DNA of 64,000 nucleotides from Fen-1258 sp964441505 (GTDB taxonomy: Bacteria > Bacteroidota > Ignavibacteria > Ignavibacteriales > Melioribacteraceae). Below the pieces are notes generated by a model. That model did not search any database, had not been told where the DNA came from, and saw only the letters and a program-made list of their open reading frames with translations. Position numbers and translations under genes: made by a program. This document shows positions 33,485 through 41,729 of the stretch, piece by piece; position 1 is the stretch's first letter, and each line of letters opens with the position of its first letter. The stretch spans positions 62,001 through 126,000 of the forward strand of contig CAYTUV010000005.1 of NCBI GenBank assembly GCA_964441505.1, read 5' to 3'.

Positions 33485-33943
33485 CTACATGCTTCTGTTT
33501 AGGTAATCGTTATAGTCTAATATTATTCGGGGATATGTTTCTTTCATAAGATGAGATGAAAAAATAAAATCTGCAGATGCTCTGTTACACGCAATCGGAA
33601 TGTTCCAGACAACAGCGATGCGTAATAGTGCTTTTACATCAGGATCGTGCGGCTGGGGCTCAAGCGGATCCCAGAAAAAAATCAATATGTCAATTTCGTT
33701 TTCGGAGATCTTTGCGCCGATCTGCTGATCTCCGCCGAGGGGACCGCTTTTCAATTTATTTACTGTGAAACCCAAATCCTGTTCCAGCATTTTTCCGGTT
33801 GTGCCTGTTGCATAAATTTCATGATCGCCAAGATTTCCCCGATTATATTTTGCCCATTCGATCAAATCTTGTTTTTTGTTATCGTGAGCGACAAGCGCAA
33901 TCCGTTTTTTCTTCTGCATGTCGATGTTAACAAATTTTTTCAT
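33485..33943 (-). CDS. mgsA: Methylglyoxal synthase
   Basis: The 152-residue product equals the length of the E. coli enzyme. It has RIALVAHDNKK, the phosphate-binding YATGTTG, SGPLGGDQQIGA with the catalytic Asp, and FFWDPLEPQPHDPDVKALLR with the conserved His and Asp. It converts dihydroxyacetone phosphate to methylglyoxal and phosphate, a bypass of lower glycolysis when phosphate is short. It is cytosolic. The DinB-like gene follows 11 bp downstream. Confidence 0.96.
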   Translation of the reverse strand: MKKFVNIDMQKKKRIALVAHDNKKQDLIEWAKYNRGNLGDHEIYATGTTGKMLEQDLGFTVNKLKSGPLGGDQQIGAKISENEIDILIFFWDPLEPQPHDPDVKALLRIAVVWNIPIACNRASADFIFSSHLMKETYPRIILDYNDYLNRSM

Positions 33944-34102
33944 TGCATCAACCCTCTAGTTTCTTCTACCAAAAGTTATGAAAGTAGTGGGTTATTATCT
34001 AACCGATTCTCTAAATCAAAAGAAGGAACGGCTATGAAAAATTACAATTGCTTTTGAATAATGAATTGCGAAGATTGCACATGACATCGAACAGGAGCTA
34101 CT

Positions 34103-35413
34103 ATGTTTTCACGTCGTCAGTTTTTAAATCGGTTTATTGTTTCAACAGGTGGCGCAATAGTAATGATGAAAGCAGACGCTTTGGCCAGAGTTACAAAGGC
34201 AGTCGGAAATTTCAAGCCATCGTCGAATCCAAATGCAGTTGCCGGTGATGAAGATTTCTGGGCTCATATTCAATCGGCATTCGACGTTGACCGTTCACTT
34301 ATCAATCTAAACAATGGCGGCGTGTCCCCTTCTCCGACAGTTGTCATGAATGCGATGAAACGCTATCTCGACTACTCCAACCAGGCCCCATCGTATTACA
34401 TGTGGCAGCATGTAGAACCGAAGATTGAAACAGTACGTGAAAAATTAGCAATAGTTTTTGGTTGCGATAAGGAAGAGATAGCAATAACCCGCAATGACAG
34501 TGAATCTCTTCAAAATATTCAGCAGGGATTTGATTTCAAAACCGGAGACGAAATATTAACAACTACGCAAGACTATCCCCGAATGCTTACGACTTTTAAT
34601 CAGATGGAACGGCGCATCGGTGTGAAGGTGAATAAAGTAAAATATCCGACTCCGTTGATAAACAAGGGCGATTACGTTGATGCGCTTGAAAAAGGAATTA
34701 CACATAACACAAAAATAATTTTAATCAGCCATGTTTGTTTTCTTACCGGACAAATACTTCCGGTGCGGGATGTCTGCCGCATGGCGCATGAAAGGGGAAT
34801 TGAAGTAATTGTTGACGGCGCTCATTCGTTCAATCATTTTCCATATAAGCTTTCTGATCTTGAGTGTGATTATTTCGGCACATCGCTTCACAAATGGACA
34901 TATGCCCCCATTGGAACAGGAATGTTATATGTGAAGAGAAATCTTATAAAAAAAATATGGCCGTTGATGGCTGCACCGAAAGAGATGGATGACAATATCC
35001 GCAAGTTCGAAGAAATCGGCACTCACCCTGCGGCGAATCATAACGCGATTGCAGAAGCACTTGCGTTCAATGAGGAAATTGGAATAGAACGAAAAGCCGC
35101 AAGATTACGCTATCTTCATAAACGCTGGATCAACCGTTTAAAGAAATATGAGAATGTTAAATTCATGCTGGATATCAATGATGATTCAAACTGGGCGGGA
35201 ATTGTTAATTTCGCTATTGATGGAGTTGATGTGGGTAAACTTACAGGCTATCTACTAAATAATTATAGAATCTTTACGGTGCCAATTGTCTTTGAAGAGT
35301 TTAATGGAATTAGAGTTACCCCCAATGTCTATACTCTTGTTTCGGAGATGGATTTCTTCGCGGATGTATTAGAAAAAGTAGCAAAGGGTGAAGTGAAGGA
35401 AGTTTTGAAATAA
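34103..35413 (+). CDS. Tat-exported class V aminotransferase-fold protein
   Basis: The 436-residue protein begins with a twin-arginine signal (FSRRQFLNRFIVSTGG), so it should be exported folded with its cofactor. The class V fold shows Asp238 (VDGAHSFNHFP) and the PLP Lys264 (SLHKWTYAPIG). It resembles the isopenicillin-N epimerase/cysteine desulfurase-like group; the true reaction is unknown. An exported PLP enzyme of this kind is found in several FCB-group and related bacteria. The gene stands alone between mgsA (divergent) and a repeat-rich spacer. Confidence 0.88.
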   Translation: MFSRRQFLNRFIVSTGGAIVMMKADALARVTKAVGNFKPSSNPNAVAGDEDFWAHIQSAFDVDRSLINLNNGGVSPSPTVVMNAMKRYLDYSNQAPSYYMWQHVEPKIETVREKLAIVFGCDKEEIAITRNDSESLQNIQQGFDFKTGDEILTTTQDYPRMLTTFNQMERRIGVKVNKVKYPTPLINKGDYVDALEKGITHNTKIILISHVCFLTGQILPVRDVCRMAHERGIEVIVDGAHSFNHFPYKLSDLECDYFGTSLHKWTYAPIGTGMLYVKRNLIKKIWPLMAAPKEMDDNIRKFEEIGTHPAANHNAIAEALAFNEEIGIERKAARLRYLHKRWINRLKKYENVKFMLDINDDSNWAGIVNFAIDGVDVGKLTGYLLNNYRIFTVPIVFEEFNGIRVTPNVYTLVSEMDFFADVLEKVAKGEVKEVLK

Positions 35414-35591
35414 CGGTGAGCTATCAGCAATCAGTTCTCAACTTTCAATTGAAAAAATTACTCAATCCGCAGCAGCAGATTGCTTCGAGGTTATTATTTT
35501 TAACGAAGGTCGAGAATAAAACCCTCGACCGTGTATTAAAAAAGCCCTTCCCTTTGTTGTCTGTTGCAGAACCATAGAAGTTATATTTCTC

Positions 35592-35689
35592 CTCTGTGTA
35601 ACTCCGTGTCTACTCTGAGTAACTCTGTGAAATTCGTTTTATTTTTATTTCACAGAGAGGCACCGAGAAGTCACAGAGTCCCACAGAGC
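35592..35689. repeat. Imperfect inverted repeat of CTCTGTG type in a 360-bp gene-free spacer
   Basis: A left arm (35592-35630) made of CTCTGTG and CTCCGTG words pairs imperfectly with a right arm (35651-35689) made of CACAGAG words, across an AT-rich loop. It would fold into a long irregular hairpin. The rest of the gene-free stretch 35414-35774 shows nothing I can name; a short AGCTATCAGC motif near 35418 resembles one near 32275. Confidence 0.55.
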
Positions 35690-35774
35690 ATTAAAAACAA
35701 ATCGACAACACGCTCTTTGGGAAGTAACCTGTCCTGAACTTGATTCGGGATTGGCTTTTATTAAACAGTTGATG

Positions 35775-36857
35775 TTAATGAATCGTTTTTAATTTCGGGC
35801 TATCCGGTATATTAAATAGATCTCGCAGGAAATATCCTTTCTCAATCAACACTTGTTTATGGTCTAAAATAAAATCTTTCACTATTTCTATACCAATAAC
35901 TTTTGTTATACCTGTTCTTAATACCTGTTCACGGTCAACATAAGCTTCTCCCTTGAAGGGCAGCATCGGATTAAAATCGAAATCCTGTTCTTTTGTTAAC
36001 GGGCGAAGTGTGTATTGATATTCAGCAGGGACAGAACGGACTAACCCCACCAATTCAAAATTTGGAACACCGTCCCGGATAGCAAGTACAATTCCTCCGC
36101 TGTAGCCGCGATTGAAAACCGCATCGATCAGGAAAGTGTACTTCTCTTTATTAGGACTGCTGACAATAGCTTTTGAAATCATTTTATAGTTCATCGGAAA
36201 ACCAAATACGTAAACAAAACTTCCCCACTCCAGCTCACTTGATTTTCCCCATGGATACTTAAAAGCCGACATCGAAAAAGTTTTTGCCGGTGAAAAATGT
36301 CTTCCAAGAAGAGCAACATCGCGGACTCTATCCAGCAATAAAATTTCGACTTCTCCGTTATCCGGAAATTCCGGGACATAGTTTGTCTGCTTCGTTTTTA
36401 TTGATACACTCTGTACGTATCGTGAAAAAGATCCGTCAGGATTTACAAAGTGAGAAATAATTGTATCCGGAAAAGATACAATATGCGCTACACTCAAAAG
36501 GGCAACTGTACCTTGATCCTCCAGAATTAAAGTCGCTGTGCCCGAACCGGAGCGGTTAAAATTAACCTGTTCAATTGCAGCTTTATCAAAGTTTATTTTA
36601 CTAACAGAACTTGCAACGAATTTACTCGAAGCGTCAAATATGTAGCTTGTATAGAATGCGATACTGTTAATTAATCTGATCGATCTGCTTATTTCCTCAA
36701 GTTGTACTGAGGAATTCCGGTATGGGAACTCACTGTCGTAAACGCCGTCATTGAGTGTCGGATAGATTTTGTCGAAAAGCGAAGTTGATGAGCATGACAG
36801 ATTCGAAATCAAGAGAAGAATGGCAATAATAAATAAGAAGCAGTTCCTTTTGAACAT
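35775..36857 (-). CDS. Trypsin-like serine protease, probable lipoprotein
   Basis: The 360-residue protein has an N-terminal export helix and a weak lipobox (ISNLSC, Cys22). The protease core shows a candidate triad: His125 (LLSVAHIV), Asp180 (RVRDVALLG) and Ser253 (NRGYSGGIVLA). The Ser motif is GYSGG where trypsin-like enzymes usually have GNSGG or GDSGG. A PDZ domain is not present. It may be a periplasmic protease or regulator of the envelope; substrates are unknown. It lies 124 bp upstream of the M61 peptidase on the same strand. Confidence 0.7.
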   Translation of the reverse strand: MFKRNCFLFIIAILLLISNLSCSSTSLFDKIYPTLNDGVYDSEFPYRNSSVQLEEISRSIRLINSIAFYTSYIFDASSKFVASSVSKINFDKAAIEQVNFNRSGSGTATLILEDQGTVALLSVAHIVSFPDTIISHFVNPDGSFSRYVQSVSIKTKQTNYVPEFPDNGEVEILLLDRVRDVALLGRHFSPAKTFSMSAFKYPWGKSSELEWGSFVYVFGFPMNYKMISKAIVSSPNKEKYTFLIDAVFNRGYSGGIVLAIRDGVPNFELVGLVRSVPAEYQYTLRPLTKEQDFDFNPMLPFKGEAYVDREQVLRTGITKVIGIEIVKDFILDHKQVLIEKGYFLRDLFNIPDSPKLKTIH

Positions 36858-36981
36858 ATTATCACCTTTGAGGAAAGTTATTCTGCACTAAATCTAATCG
36901 AAAAAGAGCTTTTTGGAAAGGGGTATTATTTATCATTCTTCCTCTCTATCATTTTAAGAGAGGGAGTTTGTGTCTAAGCTA

Positions 36982-38760
36982 TTATAAATTTTTCATCCAG
37001 GCGCTTCGAAGTGCAAGCTGCCCCTCGGAAACGTTCTCAAGAATTTCGAATTGATGTTTGATTGGGCGTGGCTGCATCGATACTTTTACTTCTTTCTCTT
37101 CGGTTCCCCGCTGTGCAGTTATGTTAAAAGATTCACCCACTTTCATCTTTCCCATGAACGCAAATTTAATTTGTGCGTTTTGAAGACCGACCTCTTCGCC
37201 GTTCACTTTTAGAATAAAATCTCCCGATCTTACTCCGTCCGGAGAAGGATTATCAACATTAGTAACAACAAATTTTCCGTCTTTCAGACCAATCCCAAAT
37301 CCAAGTGAGATCTTTGTACTGTCGATTCCGGCAAACTCTTTGTAATCGATACCGAGCTTTCCGTAATACTCTGCAACCGGAAGTTTTTCTGTCCCTTTAA
37401 TGTATTTGTTAATGAAGTCGGAAATCTCCGGATAAGTTCTTTTTGTGAACTCATCAAAAAAATCTTTTTCGCTGAATGCTCTGTTTGATCCGTAATCTTT
37501 ATATAGTTGATTGATAGCTTCGCGCAATCCTTTTTGTCCCCTGGAAAGCTCGAGAAGACGAATATCTAATAGTCCTGCAACTAGCGCTCCTTTTTGGTAG
37601 ATGTTTGGATATTGGTCCTGTCGTTCCGTTGAATGGAGCGAAAGTTCGGTTAGTGAAATTGACTGATCGAAATTATCGTTTGCGGATAATTTTGTCTTAA
37701 CCTGTTTTACATACTCATCTAATGTTATCAGATAGTCGCGCAGCTGCAGTATATCTGAAGCCCATTCTGTTACACCCTCATAGAGCCAGATATGCTGAGA
37801 CATAGTTGGTTTTTCAAAATTAAAATTACCAACCAATTCGCTGTGGATGTTCAGGGGAGTTACTATGTGATAAAATTCATGTGCGGCAACAGATTTTAAT
37901 TCCTGAGCCATAAAGTCATTTAGGTCGTTTTCCTTGAAGACATAGAAAGAGCTATAATTATGTTCCCACGCGCCCCAGCTCGAATTTTCGAAATGGAAAA
38001 GGAATGTATAGTTATCTACGGGGAGACCGAGTGTAAATTGACTTGTTGCGCTAATCATATCTTCAAGCAGAAGTAGAATCTGATCTGAATTTATTTTTCC
38101 GGTTTTGGAGTAAGTCAAAACATTAACGGTAGTATTCTCAATTTTAGTGGATGCTTTGGTTAAGACACCTAGTAAAATGGGTGAATCAACAACATAATCG
38201 TAATCTGCCGCATCATAAAATCCGTCCGCATTCAATTTCAGGGAAGTTCCAATCAGCCACTGATTGGGATAATCCAATTTAATTTTAATTGGAGTTTTAT
38301 TCATTCCATGAAAATATCCGAATACACATTGGCCGTTAATTACAACATTGTCTTCTTCAATCGAGCTGCCGCACATTGCAAAAACCGGATTCTCTTTCAC
38401 AGGCGTGTCCCAGGTTTCGGCAATGGTATATACCACTTTTGCGGTCTTTGCCGGTTCTTCCAGCTCCCATTGATTAGTTGAAATTTGTTTTGTCCCGAGT
38501 TCTGCACCATTGGAATCATATGACTTGAATGAGCGCACAAAACGGCCTATGTCCATTGTTTGATAAGTCCCTGGCGCTGTTGAAGCAAACTGATAAATCT
38601 TGTTCTCTTCTAAAAGTTTTTCCGGAATTAATGTTACTTTGAATAGATCATCACCGCGGTCATTTAAGTTCACGTAAAATTTTTGCTGTGCAAAAGATGA
38701 AGCAAATTGCGTCAACAGCAGAAGAACCAAAAACCCTGAAAAGGAATTTTTATTTTTCAT
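36982..38760 (-). CDS. M61-family (glycyl aminopeptidase-like) metallopeptidase with PDZ domain
   Basis: The 592-residue exported enzyme has a signal peptide (cleavage about residue 24). The N-terminal beta-domain is followed by the catalytic domain with HEFYH (294-298) and the third zinc ligand Glu328 in WLYEGVTEW. A C-terminal PDZ domain (about 480-570) contains GIGLKDGKFVVTNV and PDGVRSGDFILKVNG. M61 enzymes cleave N-terminal Gly and Ala from peptides. It should work in the periplasm. Confidence 0.93.
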   Translation of the reverse strand: MKNKNSFSGFLVLLLLTQFASSFAQQKFYVNLNDRGDDLFKVTLIPEKLLEENKIYQFASTAPGTYQTMDIGRFVRSFKSYDSNGAELGTKQISTNQWELEEPAKTAKVVYTIAETWDTPVKENPVFAMCGSSIEEDNVVINGQCVFGYFHGMNKTPIKIKLDYPNQWLIGTSLKLNADGFYDAADYDYVVDSPILLGVLTKASTKIENTTVNVLTYSKTGKINSDQILLLLEDMISATSQFTLGLPVDNYTFLFHFENSSWGAWEHNYSSFYVFKENDLNDFMAQELKSVAAHEFYHIVTPLNIHSELVGNFNFEKPTMSQHIWLYEGVTEWASDILQLRDYLITLDEYVKQVKTKLSANDNFDQSISLTELSLHSTERQDQYPNIYQKGALVAGLLDIRLLELSRGQKGLREAINQLYKDYGSNRAFSEKDFFDEFTKRTYPEISDFINKYIKGTEKLPVAEYYGKLGIDYKEFAGIDSTKISLGFGIGLKDGKFVVTNVDNPSPDGVRSGDFILKVNGEEVGLQNAQIKFAFMGKMKVGESFNITAQRGTEEKEVKVSMQPRPIKHQFEILENVSEGQLALRSAWMKNL

Positions 38761-38946
38761 GGTGCTTTATCCTTATAATGAAATTTACTGCCAAATGAGA
38801 CGGATTGACACCGCAAGAGTTCTACAATTCCACCCGGCAGGATGAAAATCATCTTTTTGTCTCGCTTCAATTTGGGTTTATTTTATTTTTTCGCATAACA
38901 GTAAAAGAGAAAAAAGGAACCGGCTCATAAAGATCACTCCGTTCAA

Positions 38947-39696
38947 TTACCTTCCGGCAACATCTGAAAATTGAGGCAAAAAAAATGATGGAAACCTTTT
39001 GATGACACAATGCCCGATCATCTCAGCTATTTCTTCAAAGGAAAGAAGGTTTGTGTTAATTACAGAATGATAAAGTAGCGGGTCGTCTACATTTTTGTGG
39101 AAATATTTCCAGAAGTAATTTTTCCTTTCCTCGTCTTCCTGTTTAATGAACTCAGCAGCGACTTTATGATCAACATTATATAGCTTAGAGGCGTTTTCTA
39201 TTCGGAAGTTTAACGGCGCAACAAGACGAACATGAAATGCATTCGGTTTCTTTGATAGAATAACATTTGCCGCTCTTCCTACAATAATTGTATTTCCAAA
39301 TTCCGCGAGCTTCATGATTGTGTGAGTAGTTTTATGAAGCAGAGAAATTTTTGAGGGAGATATTCCCAATATCTCACCAAACCATGAATCAACTTTAGTT
39401 GGTTTTTCTTCGGTTAAAAATTTTCTGAAGTGATCGGGAAGATTATGATCTTCCATAACCTTTTCGATTAAATCACGATCGAAGTATGTCCAATCTTTGT
39501 AATCTGAAATTGCGTTTCTGTTGAAATATTCTGTCAACTTCTCACAAATAGCAGCAGCTCCAATACCCGTCTGACGCGAAATTGTAATTATTGGTCCGGG
39601 ATTCATTTTGCGTTTGTGAAATTTTGCGGCGTCTGACTCTTGATAGTGTTTGTCGATATAGATGCGGGCACGTTCGTAAGATCCAAGAACTTTCAT
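38947..39696 (-). CDS. Cytidylate kinase-like family protein
   Basis: The 249-residue protein matches the cytidylate-kinase-like family (PF13189). The P-loop position reads ITISRQTGIGAAAI, lacking the canonical GxxxxGK[ST]. Further motifs are TYFDRDLIEKV, IIVGRAANVIL and HVRLVAPLNFRI. The substrate is unknown; canonical Cmk is a different, shorter branch. It lies 168 bp downstream of the MBOAT gene on the same strand and may be the end of that cluster or an independent gene. Confidence 0.82.
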   Translation of the reverse strand: MKVLGSYERARIYIDKHYQESDAAKFHKRKMNPGPIITISRQTGIGAAAICEKLTEYFNRNAISDYKDWTYFDRDLIEKVMEDHNLPDHFRKFLTEEKPTKVDSWFGEILGISPSKISLLHKTTHTIMKLAEFGNTIIVGRAANVILSKKPNAFHVRLVAPLNFRIENASKLYNVDHKVAAEFIKQEDEERKNYFWKYFHKNVDDPLLYHSVINTNLLSFEEIAEMIGHCVIKRFPSFFLPQFSDVAGR

Positions 39697-39864
39697 TTTG
39701 CACCTCCAAGAAATAGTTTTAGTGGAGGAGAGGAATTATCTACAACAAACTTAATGAAAAATGAGATAAGATTGAACCGGAAGAAGTGATTGTGTTGAGT
39801 TAAAATATATTCTTATAACAAATCACTATTGCAAAATATTAGAATTGTATAAAAACAAGCTTAA

Positions 39865-41364
39865 CTAAAATTGGAAGTAGATAAACGGCTGTATGTCTGC
39901 CGATTTGAACTGAGCCGCTAACCAGATCACCGCAACAAGAAGTAATACTTTTACGGGCAGCGGCACAGCAGTAATAATTTTCTGAATCCACAATCCCAAC
40001 TTAGACGGCAAGAAGTGAAATAGATATCCAAGTACAAGAAGACCAAGAATAAGTGGAAGTTTTTCTGCAAACTGCAGGAATACTTCTGCGTGGAAGAATT
40101 GGTAAATCTGGTCGAGCATATCAATTACATTTTGAAAATCGTTTGCGCGGAAAATTAAAAATGACAAAGCAATAAGATGAAATGTTATTACAATCTGGAA
40201 GAATCTTAAAAATCTTGTATTGTGGATGCGCAATAATTTATAGAGTTTTTCTTTCGGCTTCTTAAAAAATAATGAGATCGACATCAGAGTACCGTGAAAT
40301 ACTCCCCACAGAATAAAATTCCATCCGGCACCATGCCATAAACCACAGACAAAAAATGTTACAACCAATGCCAGGACGTTTCCAAATATTCTCAAACTAC
40401 GAGAAGATATTTGAATTGGTTTGAACAAATAATCGAGCAGCCATTTAGAAAGTGATATGTGCCAGCGCCGCCAGAAATCCGCAATGCTGGTTGCTTTAAA
40501 TGGATAGTTGAAGTTATCCATCAGTTTAAAACCAAGAAGTAGAGCAATGCCTATTGCCATATCCGAGTAGCCGGAGAAGTCGCAATAGATCTGAAGTACG
40601 TAAGCATAAATAGCTAACAGGTTCTCAACGCCGGTAAAGCGCAACGGGAAATCAAAAATCCTATCTACAAAATTCAGGCTGATATAATCCGCAATCACAA
40701 CTTTCTTAATCAAACCGAGCATGATTAAAAACAGTGCTCTGCCAATATCTTCCTTCGAGATAAACGGTTCGCGGTCAATCTGTGGAAGAAAATCCACCGC
40801 ACGGTCTATTGGTCCAAGCAGAATATTCGGAAAGAAGAAAACGTATAAACAGAAATCACGCAGACTATTTGTGGGTTTAAGCGTGTCGTAGTATATATCA
40901 AATACATATGTGAGCGATTTGAAAGTGTAAAACGAAATTCCGATAGGTAGAAAGATTGCAAGGGGATTAATATTATGCTTGCTGATATCCGCAATGATCT
41001 GCAGAATAAAATTTGTGTACTTGAAATAACCGAGAAGAGCAAGATTAAGAATAAGAGCAAGGGCAAGAAATAACCTTTTGATGGGAAAGCTGTCAGCCCT
41101 AGCTATCCATTTGCCGATGAAAAAGTTTGCAACTGCTGAAACAACGAGAATGAAAAAATAGATTCCCGCCGCTTTGTAGTAGAAATAGAGGGAAAACGTT
41201 ATAAGAAGAAAAATTCTCGCAGCTTTATTCTTTCCTAACAAATTGTAGAGGATTAGAAATCCTAAGAAGAGAAAGAGAAATAAACTTGTGCTGAAAATGA
41301 GCGGATCGTTGGGATCGTATTTTAATAGAGAGAAGATCTTTTCAAGGCTGATAGATGAGAACAT
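39865..41364 (-). CDS. MBOAT-family membrane O-acyltransferase (AlgI/DltB-like)
   Basis: The 499-residue polytopic protein has about 11-12 helices. Two conserved His residues of the family are visible: His344 in GLWHGAGWNF and His396 in TFHLIALSFLIFRA. Bacterial MBOAT proteins transfer acyl groups across the inner membrane onto alginate, peptidoglycan, teichoic acid or other polymers. The genes for an acyl carrier protein and an AMP-forming ligase lie upstream on the same strand, which points to an acyl-carrier-linked donor as in DltB. A short repeat element sits in the 131-bp gap before the carrier gene. The acceptor is unknown. Confidence 0.92.
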   Translation of the reverse strand: MFSSISLEKIFSLLKYDPNDPLIFSTSLFLFLFLGFLILYNLLGKNKAARIFLLITFSLYFYYKAAGIYFFILVVSAVANFFIGKWIARADSFPIKRLFLALALILNLALLGYFKYTNFILQIIADISKHNINPLAIFLPIGISFYTFKSLTYVFDIYYDTLKPTNSLRDFCLYVFFFPNILLGPIDRAVDFLPQIDREPFISKEDIGRALFLIMLGLIKKVVIADYISLNFVDRIFDFPLRFTGVENLLAIYAYVLQIYCDFSGYSDMAIGIALLLGFKLMDNFNYPFKATSIADFWRRWHISLSKWLLDYLFKPIQISSRSLRIFGNVLALVVTFFVCGLWHGAGWNFILWGVFHGTLMSISLFFKKPKEKLYKLLRIHNTRFLRFFQIVITFHLIALSFLIFRANDFQNVIDMLDQIYQFFHAEVFLQFAEKLPLILGLLVLGYLFHFLPSKLGLWIQKIITAVPLPVKVLLLVAVIWLAAQFKSADIQPFIYFQF

Positions 41365-41401
41365 AGGCCGATGATTTTAATTGTGAAAAAAATAATTCTA
41401 A

Positions 41402-41484
41402 TAGAACGCTGATTATCATGGTCGTTTATGATCTCCTATGATCAATCATAACGAATCATAATCATCATAAAGATCAGCGTCCTA
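41402..41484. repeat. 83-bp terminal-inverted-repeat element inside the acylation cluster
   Basis: TAGAACGCTGAT (41402-41413) pairs with ATCAGCGTCCTA (41473-41484), a 12-bp inverted repeat with one mismatch. The interior repeats ATGATC and ATCATAA words. It lies between the carrier-protein and MBOAT genes and would be part of their mRNA. GGACGCTGAT-ended repeats are familiar in the FCB group. Confidence 0.65.
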
Positions 41485-41495
41485 TTGCTTTATAA

Positions 41496-41729
41496 TTACT
41501 TGCCGGTTTTTAGATCTACAAGTTTTTGAAGATCGCCGACGTTTTTCAAACGCAGCACTTCGTAACTCTTGAATTTGACATTGAATGATTTTTCAACAGC
41601 TAATATAATGTTGACGTGATTCAACGAATCCCATCCCGGAACTTCCGGCGCCATAGTTTCATCTTGAAGATCGAAATCGTCAAGATCAAGTTCTTTTAGA
41701 ATAACTTTTTTCAATTCTTCTGATATCAT
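41496..41729 (-). CDS. Acyl carrier protein
   Basis: The 77-residue carrier has Ser35 in PGWDSLNHVN, the phosphopantetheine attachment site, followed by the usual helix III region (ILAVEKSFNVKF). Its start overlaps the ligase stop (TAATG at 41727-41731), so the two are translationally coupled and the carrier is very probably the acceptor of the ligase product. It does not lie beside fatty-acid synthesis genes, so it is a dedicated carrier and not the housekeeping AcpP. A phosphopantetheinyl transferase must be supplied from elsewhere. Confidence 0.93.
   Translation of the reverse strand: MISEELKKVILKELDLDDFDLQDETMAPEVPGWDSLNHVNIILAVEKSFNVKFKSYEVLRLKNVGDLQKLVDLKTGK

Noticed and set aside
38947..39696. 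Canonical cytidylate kinase cmk
   Set aside because: The P-loop lacks the GxxxxGK[ST] pattern, and the length and motifs fit the cytidylate-kinase-like family instead.
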